Position numbers and translations under genes: made by a program. A stretch of 64,000 nucleotides of DNA from Acetivibrio clariflavus DSM 19732 (lineage in GTDB: Bacteria > Bacillota > Clostridia > Acetivibrionales > Acetivibrionaceae), in contig NC_016627.1 of NCBI RefSeq assembly GCF_000237085.1, forward strand, positions 2,108,118 through 2,172,117. Reading direction: 5' to 3'. The notes under the pieces were generated by a model. That model was not told where the DNA came from and made no database searches. It worked only from the letters and a program-made list of their open reading frames with translations. This document shows, one piece after another, positions 18,749 to 28,100 of this stretch. Each line of letters begins with the position of its first letter. The first letter of the stretch is position 1.

Positions 18749-18861
18749 TCTTTCCCCTCGTATTCATTTTGATTTTTAAGAATATTCCTATATTATTTCA
18801 TTATTACTCTTAAAAAATATTTATTGTCATACCTTAGCCAAAAAATTTTTCCTCATAACCT

Positions 18862-19491
18862 TTAATAATTTTTTCTTTCCAAAACACTTCCAACATGGCA
18901 AGTATCGTTTAATGTTTTCAAATACCTTTTGTCTTTATCAATATGTACTATACTTACCGAAGTATTTGCTATATAAAATTTATTGTAAGCTTCAAGCTCT
19001 ATTCCTAATAGTCCCAAAATTATAAGTTTTATTACTCCTCCATGGGAAACTATAAGAATATTTTTCCCCGAGTTTCTTAAAATTATTTCATCAACATACT
19101 TCATTACACGGTTATACACATTATCCAAGCTGCCTTCACCGGGAAAAACAGCAGTATGGGGTGATAATCTCCAAGCATTGTAATCATAGTCTTTCCTTTT
19201 TCTTATTTCTTCAAAGGTTAGTCCTTCCCAGTCTCCAAAGCTTATTTCATTGAGAGCTTCACTCTTTATTACATTCAATCCGAACTTATCTGCAATAATT
19301 TGTGCTGTCCTGTACGCCCTTCTCAGATTACTGCAATATATGACATGGATTTCTTCTCTCATAAGTCTTTCTGCTACAAGTTCCGCCTGTCGAATCCCCT
19401 CACTGTTAAGGTCTGTATCAGTACACCCCTGACATCTGTCCTCTTTATTCCAATCGGTTTCGCCATGGCGAACAAGATAAATTTTTGACAC
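18862..19491 (-). CDS. Histidine phosphatase superfamily protein (phosphoglycerate mutase-like)
   Basis: Phosphohydrolase or mutase acting through a phospho-His. It starts SKIYLVRHGETDWN with the catalytic RHG. The second Arg/Glu are in NLRRAYRTAQII and NEISFGDWEGLTFEEI, and the second His in IVSHGGVI. At 209 residues it resembles CobC/GpmB-like phosphatases rather than true dPGM; no cobalamin genes are near. It starts 6 bases after the rpiR-like stop, so both are probably co-transcribed. Confidence 0.88.
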   Translation of the reverse strand: MSKIYLVRHGETDWNKEDRCQGCTDTDLNSEGIRQAELVAERLMREEIHVIYCSNLRRAYRTAQIIADKFGLNVIKSEALNEISFGDWEGLTFEEIRKRKDYDYNAWRLSPHTAVFPGEGSLDNVYNRVMKYVDEIILRNSGKNILIVSHGGVIKLIILGLLGIELEAYNKFYIANTSVSIVHIDKDKRYLKTLNDTCHVGSVLERKNY

Positions 19492-19497
19492 TATCCG

Positions 19498-20400
19498 TCA
19501 GTCTTCCTTTCTAATCTTTGATTCATTTTCTTCATCATATTTTTCGTAAACCTGATACTCTTCCCATATCTTTTCCAAATTCTCAAAAGTATCATAAACC
19601 TGCTGCTTTCTTCTCATACCTATAGCAACAATTAAAGCATTTATGACACTTAGAGGAGCAACCAGGGAATCTACAAAGGAAGCCATATCACTTCTCGCAA
19701 TAAGAGAATGGTCGGAACAGTGTGCCAGTGGAGATTCTTTACTGTCTGTAATGGATATGACAGTTGCTCCGCGGCTTTTGCCAAATTTCAAAGCACTAAT
19801 GGTTCTTTTAGAATATCTCGGAAAGCTGATTCCAATTATAACATCATCTTTCGACGCGTGAATAATCTGTTCAAACATTTCGCTTACACTGGTGGTGTGT
19901 ACCAGTCTCACATTGTCAAATATCAAGTTAAAATAAAAACCTAAAAAGCTGGCAAGCGGTGCCGAGCTTCGAACTCCTAAAATATATATCTTTCTGGCAT
20001 TCAAAATACTTTCCACAACTTCGTTGAAAGTATTTATATCCAATTCCTCAAGGGTCAGTTTTATTTTTTCCATATCAGCTTGGAGTACACTTTTTAAAAT
20101 ATTGTCCTCACTAATCCTGTTCGAAGATACCTCCATACGCTGAACCGATGTCAACTTACTTTTTATGAGTTCTTTTAAAACTTTCTGGAGTTTCGGGTAT
20201 CCGTCAAAACCAATTTCATTGGCAAACCTTACAACAGTAGATTCGCTGACACCTACTTCTTCTCCCAATTTGGCAGCTGTCATAAAGGCAGCTTTATCAT
20301 AATGATTAATGATAAAATTCGCAATTCGTTTTTGACCTTTACTAAAATCAGGAATACTTGACTGTATTTTTTTAATCAAATCATTGCTTTTGTTTTCCAT
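19498..20400 (-). CDS. RpiR/MurR-family transcriptional regulator (HTH-SIS)
   Basis: Sugar-phosphate-responsive regulator. The N-terminal RpiR helix-turn-helix (about residues 1-77) includes AAKLGEEVGVSESTVVRFANEIGFDGYPKLQ. The C-terminal SIS domain (about 125-255) binds phosphosugars: IYILGVRSSAPLASFLGFYF and VIGISFPRYSKRTISALKFGKSRGA. A charged C-terminal tail follows. It heads the run with the phosphatase and flavoprotein genes, which it may regulate (inference). Confidence 0.9.
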   Translation of the reverse strand: MENKSNDLIKKIQSSIPDFSKGQKRIANFIINHYDKAAFMTAAKLGEEVGVSESTVVRFANEIGFDGYPKLQKVLKELIKSKLTSVQRMEVSSNRISEDNILKSVLQADMEKIKLTLEELDINTFNEVVESILNARKIYILGVRSSAPLASFLGFYFNLIFDNVRLVHTTSVSEMFEQIIHASKDDVIIGISFPRYSKRTISALKFGKSRGATVISITDSKESPLAHCSDHSLIARSDMASFVDSLVAPLSVINALIVAIGMRRKQQVYDTFENLEKIWEEYQVYEKYDEENESKIRKED

Positions 20401-20532
20401 TGCTTTTCTCCTCTTTTATTATTCTGTTTTTTATAAAATGCTGCAACTTAAATAAAGACAATTTCTAATGATTTGTCACATATAATAGAGTTTTGTTATA
20501 TAACTTTATCAACCCTGCCTGACTTTAAGCAA

Positions 20533-20700
20533 TTAAGTTTCATAAATTGAAATTGTCATTTTATCATTTTCTTTACTTAATCCAAAAATTAAATTCTTAT
20601 CCTTAAGATTTTTATTTAGAAAATCCACTACTTTATATAGTTCAATATTACTCTCTACTTGAACTTTTGCTTTTAATTCAAGTTTGTCATCAGTATCCAT
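20533..20700 (-). CDS. 55-residue YpmA/DUF4264-like protein
   Basis: Short gene with GGAGG five bases before the ATG at 20700 and TAA at 20535-20533. The sequence starts MDTDDKLELKAKVQVESN, continues LYKVVDFLNKNLKDKNLIFGLS, and ends MTISIYET. The central LYKVVDFLNK-L-FGLS pattern matches what I recall of the small Bacillus YpmA family (DUF4264), whose function is unknown. It is divergent from nothing and sits 133 bases upstream of the rpiR-like gene. Confidence 0.7.
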   Translation of the reverse strand: MDTDDKLELKAKVQVESNIELYKVVDFLNKNLKDKNLIFGLSKENDKMTISIYET

Positions 20701-21354
20701 TGAAACCTCCACATCAATATAATCAATTTTATAATTGCAATATTCATATTACTTACAGCTGCATCAATAAAATAATAAATTCCTTTAAATTTAATTTTTA
20801 GAAGCTTTTTATCAATTGCAGCTTTTAATAAATTCACTTTTGAAAATATCACTCTTTTATATTTATATATTACATTTTTGCAGGATAAAAATCAAGATTA
20901 TGCAATTTATGCTTTTAAACTTTAGCAATGGAAAGAATCTTTGCAAATTTCTTTTAATAATTAGATTTTCAATAAACAAAAAATTGCATTTTAATTTTAA
21001 AAAATTACAAGAAAAAACAGGAGTAAGGGGGAATTTACATCTCCTGTTTTTTTATAACAACACAATTTATAAAACTTTTTGTACAGTGTTAAAATTAAAG
21101 CTATAGCCATTCTTAAAGCTATTTTTAAACTTCTTCTATAAAAAATGCGGGTTCTTATAAATTTGATTTGTACCTTCCTTTATCAAATTCGATCTTTCAG
21201 CAATAAAAAAAACAATCAATATTAATGCAACAATTAGTAAAAAAGTATATTTTATAAATATATTAATATAATATCAATGATTATTCTGGAAAACAATTAC
21301 ATAATTGTTTCATTTTCTTTACAGAAATATTTCATTCTTTCTATTACAAATAAA
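20701..21354. other. Intergenic region with an orphan hairpin
   Basis: Very AT-rich. A 96-codon plus-strand frame here (20816-21106) has no ribosome site and a low-complexity composition, so it is not called. The only clear element is the hairpin at 21012-21053. Confidence 0.5.
21012..21053. terminator. Orphan bidirectional terminator hairpin
   Basis: AAAAAACAGGAG and CTCCTGTTTTTTT form a strong stem with T runs on both strands and a 17-base loop. No annotated gene ends at it on either strand; it may mark the 3' end of a small RNA. Confidence 0.6.
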
Positions 21355-21397
21355 CAAAAAAAGCACCAAGCTATATTTTATCAGCAACCCGGTACTT
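21355..21397 (-). terminator. Terminator of the megasynthase operon
   Basis: On the minus strand AAGTACC pairs with GGTGCTT (one U-G pair), followed by TTTTTTTG. It lies about 115 bases past the phosphopantetheinyl transferase stop. Confidence 0.65.
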
Positions 21398-21510
21398 AAG
21401 TTTTAAAATAAATATAAATACTTTATTCTTTTAGCTCAATTTATCTTTCTAAGCAACCGTATTTTGGAGTTTTGAAGAAGAGAGAAAATAGTAAAAAAGC
21501 AATATCCATT

Positions 21511-22173
21511 TCAATAAGCAGCGGCTACAGACAAGGCAAATTCACCGCATATAAACGATTTGAGACAAATTGAATAATTATCTTTTTCAACTGTATCCTT
21601 TAGGGTACATAGCCTATTAAAACTCATTCGCATGCCAAGTTTGAAAAGCTTCGATATTGCTTCTTTTCTTGTCCATAAAATCATAGCCTGTTTCCAGTAA
21701 TCATCTTTTCCTTTAAAAACGTCCAGATACTGCTGCTCTTCCAGGGTGTAAAAATGCTTTATCAGCGATTCTTTTTGTCCGCTTGTCCTTTCCAAATCTA
21801 TACCTATTTTATTGTCTGAAACCAATCCGATGCAATAGGGATAAGAATGGGTTATTGACACATACAGATCGGGATATTGAACTATATAGGGTGAAGAGTC
21901 GTCATTCTTCAATACATCAATACAGGAGAGGTCCATCATTACACCTCTGTCCTGCTTATATTTGAACAGAGCAGATTTTACGGAATATCTTCCCGATACC
22001 CATTGAATTCTGTTTTTCTCAATCTTAAGTGTGTCAAGGTGTTCCAACTCTCTGTCCGAAAGAACAGAGAGAAGGTTTAAATCCTTCTCTCTCATATCAA
22101 CTACATGAAACTCAAATCGATAGGCTCTATTTATGGACTCTAAGCATCTATTAATCATATATTCGGTACTCAT
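21511..22173 (-). CDS. Sfp-type 4'-phosphopantetheinyl transferase
   Basis: Transfers phosphopantetheine from CoA to carrier-protein Ser residues. The Mg-binding motif KIGIDLERT (about residue 123) and WTRKEAISKLFKLG (about 166) are intact, and VSITHSYPYCIGLV precedes them; 220 residues is usual for the Sfp group. Its ATG overlaps the megasynthase stop by 4 bases (ATGA), so it was presumably kept to activate carriers of this cluster. The free ACP at 33561-33803 has a normal attachment Ser, while the three embedded ACPs have Thr. Confidence 0.93.
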   Translation of the reverse strand: MSTEYMINRCLESINRAYRFEFHVVDMREKDLNLLSVLSDRELEHLDTLKIEKNRIQWVSGRYSVKSALFKYKQDRGVMMDLSCIDVLKNDDSSPYIVQYPDLYVSITHSYPYCIGLVSDNKIGIDLERTSGQKESLIKHFYTLEEQQYLDVFKGKDDYWKQAMILWTRKEAISKLFKLGMRMSFNRLCTLKDTVEKDNYSICLKSFICGEFALSVAAAY

Positions 22174-25100
22174 TGACTTATACGCCTCACAATTACATCT
22201 TTTGCATAATAGCAGACCTCGCCTTTCTCATTATACAGTATAACATTGTATACCTTTTCTTCATCACTGCTCTTTACAAGCTTTGCATAAGACTTAAACA
22301 ATCCCGGCTCTTTCGGTACCTTAACAAGTCCGAATTCTCCTATTTCCGACGGCAGATAAATTCTGTCACTGCCTTCAGAAGCATGGACTCCGCAAGATTG
22401 CATCAATGTGTCGGCAAAGGCCGGATTAAACAGTAAATTCGGCAGATCATACTTTTTATTTCTAATTTGCTCTTCAGATAAGGCAACCGTCAATATTACC
22501 CCATAATCGTTATATTTATACTTATTTATTTGTGCCGACTTGTCATCCATAAACAGCGGTCCTAACTGTATAGCATTGTTATGGATTTTCCTCATCCTTT
22601 CCAGCGATTCACTCAGCAGCATTTCTTTCATTCCGTCGATTTCTACAGCAGTAATTTCTTTTAAATATTCATATTCTCCAATTTTATTCGATATCTTCAG
22701 TTCTGCAATTTCCATCATTCTTCCGTCACCGATCTTCGGTTTGAAGTAGTTGTACAATGAAGCATTAATAGATTTATCGGGTGCTTCATCAATCTTCATT
22801 ATTAATTCCTGTGCTTTCTCATTAAATAACTTCAAAGGTTTATAAATCATCACATCTTTAAAACAATACTGCTCGCTCTTTCCGAAGATCAAGCTGTGTA
22901 CCTCGGCACCAATTTCCAGATAGGCCACCAAAGGAACAATCGGTGTAGTTCCAAGTCTGTGATGGTTTATAATGGGATCAGCTTTGACGGAAAATACTTT
23001 AAACACCTTGTCTATTTTACCGTCTCTTTCACTAATCCAATCTATCATGGGCACACTGTTTTTAATTCCATGCCACTTTTCGGCGCTTACCATTGTTCCA
23101 AGCCCTTTACTTACAACAACCTCATTTAGATTTAAATTGCTGTTTAAAATATGCATAAATTCAGCATTTGCCCTTTCCGGTTCAATTAAATGAAGCCCCA
23201 TTCCCTCAGCATTTTCCTTAACAAATTCATTTCTCCATGCCATACCGATATCTTTCCAGCCGGACCATGCAATGCTTAAGGCTCTTATTCCTTTATGCTT
23301 AGATCTTACCATGGATATAAAGCCGGTTATGAAACTGTTTGCCGAACAGTAATCCAACTGGGCTTCATTTCCGAATCTTCCGGATATGGATGAAAACCCA
23401 ATCAGTACTTTTAAATCTTTTTTATCTGCCAATCGGTACAAATTGCAAATACCTTTAGCTTTAACCGAGAATATTTCATCGAACTCTTCTTTTGTTTTTT
23501 GACCGATTAATCGGCTTTTTTCAACACCTGCACCATGGATTATAACATTTACCGGGCCAAAGTTCGATACTGCTTTATCTACAACCTCTTTAAGTTTTTC
23601 ATAATCCGATACATCACAGCTGTAGTATTCTGCATCACTTCCGCTTTCTCGGATTTCTTTCAAAAGCTTGTGCACAGAAACAGCTTTGGTTACTTTGGAA
23701 AATTCCCTTTGAACTTCGGTTGGTGTTGCTTTCTTTCCTTCTTTTTTAAGTTGATCATATATTTCCAATTTCTTTTGTTCAAGAGCTGCCTCATCCAGTT
23801 TTGAAAGTTCTTCAATATCTGAAGGAATGGCAGTTCTTCCGATAATCGTGAATTTTGCTTTTATATTCTTTGAAACCTCCCGGATAATTTCAGCTGTTAT
23901 TCCATTTCCGCCTCCTGTGATGAGAAAATGGTTTCCGTCAAAATTCGCAGCAAATTCAAGTTCAGAACGATCCACATTGGCAAGTTTCAAGGTAATTCTT
24001 TTACCATTGTCATATCCTATCTCATAGTCCTGGAAGTTTTCCTCCAATTCCTCCACAACAGTTGAAATCATTTCTTCTGTCAATTCAGAGCCTTTAACTT
24101 TGCCAATATCTAAAATTTTAACCTTTGAATTTGCAAATTCCTTGCGAAGTCCTTTATAAAAACCGCACAGTGCGCCATAAAAAGGATTTTCCAAAAATCC
24201 GTCCTGCTGTTTATATCCCAAACACCCATCCGATGAAATTACACACATAATGCGTATGGAAGGTTTCTCAATAACCTTGGATAATTCCTTGTAAAATACA
24301 AATCTGTGAAGACTGTTTAAATAAAGCAGGTTATCTTCCTTTTCCTTTGCTAAGTTTTCAAAATCAATATGTTCACCCAGATGACCCAGATCCAGTATAA
24401 CTTCAATGTCCTTTACAGCTTCTCGGATATCTGCTGCCCGGTTTTCCAAACCATTGATATCCAAAGCCTCGTCGAATATAAACTCTTTTACCTCAGAAGA
24501 AATGCTTTTCAAATGTTTTGCGAACCCTTGAACAGTTTCAGGACTATTACCTATTACAAGTACTTTTTTGTCTTTGAGGTCAAAATCTTTATTGTCTATA
24601 TTCTTTTCCACAATTATCGGATACTGAAGGCTAAGTTCCCTCTCTATATTACTCCCGGTTTCCTTTAATGTTTCGTCTTCAATCGTTCCTTGCTTTTTTT
24701 CTGCATCAATTCCTTTAGCATTATCATTATCTGCAATTTTGCCACCAGTATTGCTTTCTATAGCCTCAATTATTGACTTGATGGTTTTTAACTGTGAAGG
24801 ACTAAAGTTTACATCCTCACTTACACCAAACCTTGCACTCAGTTCCGACAAAATAGTAGCTTGTTTGATGGTATCAACACCTAAATCAGCTTCAATTTCC
24901 ATATCCTCTTGAAGCATTTCTACAGGATACTGGGTTATTTCAGCAATTATGTTCATTACCTGTTCCCGTACAGAAACATCCCGTGAAACATTCAGCCTAT
25001 TTTCGTTATCGCCTTTTTCAGGCATTTTTGCAACCGGTTCCGAATCTGAAAGTGACTTACTGTCACATTTTACATTTTGCTTTACCAAATCAATAAGATC

Positions 25101-28100
25101 TCCTATTGTACGGTACTGAGAAATATTTCCGGCAACTTCTTCATTGAGTCCATACTTTTCACCTAAAATTGAAAATATGGTCGCCTGTTTTACCGTATCT
25201 ATTCCCAAGTCCGCTTCCATTTCCATATCTCTTTCCAGAAGCTCAACGGGATATAGGGTTATTTCCGAAATTAATTTAAGAACTTCGGCTTCGCAATCGG
25301 AATTTGATAAATTCATATTGTTCCTGTCATTCTCTTCCGAACCTAAGCTATTTTTTACCTCATTTACTTCAACGGAAGAATCAGCAACACTTGTATTTTG
25401 CATAACAAGATCAACCATTTGTCCAATAGTTTTTAAATTTGAAAGGGCCTGCCCTTCAAGATGATTTAAATTAAATTTTTCAGCAATCATTGAGAATATG
25501 GTTGCCTGCTTTACAGTATCCACACCCAAATCAGCTTCCAGTTCCATTGACAAATCGAGCATTTCTTTAGGATACTGCGTTACGTTGGCGTAAATTGTAA
25601 GAACTTCGTCAATAATTTGCTGCTGATTCACTACAGTCGCAGGCATAGTGCTGATTTTGCCAAAATCAGTACCTGATGAACTATTGATCTGTCTAGAAGT
25701 ATCTATCTTTGTTGCTTCTGCTACCGGCGCAGCTTCCGCATATCCCTCTTCTACAGGTGCAAAAAGCTCGCCTTTCTCTTCTGCCACCAATATCCTGCCG
25801 CAGTATTTAAGCTCTGCATCCTTTGAAGCAATTCTTTCTATCCATTCCCTATAGGCTCTTTCATCGATAATTCTTTCATCTCCTTTTGCAATCCTCTGCA
25901 TGAGATGATAATTGCCCTGTCCGCCAAAAGCTGCTACCGCTCTTAAAACATACTCAAACTCATATTCCCCTCCCTTTGATAGATTGAGGCCACAAAGTTC
26001 CGGATCCTCTTCCTTGAAGTTAACAACGGGAGGTATTATCTGATACTGAAGCACTTTAGCCGATACCGCTTCTTCGATTGATGCACCCATTATATGTCCG
26101 GTCATTCCCTTTGTATTTATTACCTTTATCTCTTTATATTTCTCGCCAAAGGTGCTTTCTAAAGAGACTTTTTCCATATAGGAACAGCCCGGTTTGTGAG
26201 AGTAAGTCTCATGAGAACAGTATACCAATTTTGAAGCAATATCTTTTCTGTCAAAGTTATACTCTTTCTCCATTCTTGCAATAAACCGGTCTAGTTCAAC
26301 GGAATGTTTCTTTGTATCAATTTTCGATTGATGTCCTGCAGTGTTGAAGGTATGAGTTCCCAAAAGACGGCATATGCCGTTCATTCCCCTTCTTAAGACA
26401 TCACTCTCTCTTTCAATTACAATACCGGTAGCACCGGAACCGAGTATCATTCCGCTTCTACGGTTGTCAAAGGGAACAGCAGCTTCGAATAAATTGTCGC
26501 ACTCAGTTAAGGCACCAATACTTGAGAATCCTGCACCAAACCACGGCAATAAGTCCTTTGTGCTGGATATGTCAGCACCGATTACAATCATTCTGCGAGC
26601 ATGTCCGGCTTTTATCAAATCTTCAGCAACGGTTATCGCACTTGCGTTGGAAGCGCAGGCGGTATTTAAATACATATTAGGTCCCGTTGCACCTATCAGC
26701 TGTGCTAATCGGTTATTGGCCTGTGATGCAAGCATTGTCATAAAGTTATGATTAAATTCATACACATCAGCTTCACCGGGATTGGGTGAAAGTCTTGAAT
26801 AGTACATTGCAAACCAGTCAGCCAGAAGTTTCTTTGTATCCTGATCACTTACTCTTGAAATAACGGATTCAAAGAACTTAAGTATTTCAACTCTTGTTCT
26901 TGAACCGAATTTTGCAGCTGTATATTTTGACACTTCAGATATTACAGTTTCAATAGGCCATAATCCATTTACATAGATTATACCGGTATCATCCTGCATT
27001 TCCTTAGGCAATACCAACCTTCCCGGAAGCATTGCACCGGATGCTGTCTTTTTATATTCCCTTACGAGAGGAATTCCTGCATCCCGCAATGCCTCATATC
27101 CTGCGGCTACACCTGCACATATTGTCTGAGTCATTTGTTTTAAAAGCTTCTCATCAATGAGATAGTCGTTAATCATGTCCATCTTGCCGAATTTACCGGC
27201 AAAATGTATTACCTCGTTAATGGATTCTATTTTCTTAAATATAGTTTCCTTCTCCGTTTTTACAAGCCTTGTTATATTTAAATCATATATACTTTGTGCT
27301 TCTTCATCGGTCAGCATCTCAATCATGTTTCTGCCCTCGACAATATAGCCGAAATTATTGTCGTCAAAGGCTTTTTTGAAGCTGCCCGGCAGGCCTATTG
27401 CCACACCGCTGTATACTATACTGTCCTTGGAATCCTGAGTTAAAGCTTTTTGATGAGCAAAAGACGAATCCTCTCTGTTTAGATCACAGCTATTCTTTGC
27501 AAATTCATGATTTTGAGTCAGTTTATTGCTTGTATCAACCGGTTTTGACTCCACTTGATATACCACATTAGTTACATTTTCCTTGTGCAATCCTAAAACA
27601 CTGTTTGCAGGAACATAGGATACATCAACCCCATGGGCAAACAGGATTGCTAATGCCTGCCTGAAGGTTTCGGCAGAAGATTTATTCTTACTGTCAATAT
27701 TAACAATCTTTACATCCTTGTCGTATAAAATGGTTTTAACAAGGTTTGTTAATACATTGGACGGGCCTGCTTCGATAAACACTCTAACACCCGATTCATA
27801 AAGCTTTAACACCGAATGGGTAAATTTCACCGGTGATAAAATCTGTTGCTTTAATATTTCAGGCATTTTTTCCAATTCAGATACATTGTTATAAAAATCC
27901 GACATATGGCAAGCCATTACCTTACATTTTGGAGTGGAAAATTTAATATCCTTTATACTTTCTTCAAACTCATCGGCAGCTTTGGCCACAATACCGGTAT
28001 GGAAGGCATGAGATACATTAAGCTCGGTATATTTCAATCCTTTATCTTTTAAATATTCCACAAACACAGATATCTGTTGACTGTCTCCTCCAACCACTGT

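Noticed and set aside
20816-21106. 96-codon plus-strand frame in the gap before the megasynthase cluster
   Set aside because: No ribosome site, low-complexity Ile/Phe/Lys/Asn composition, and it runs through a terminator-like hairpin.
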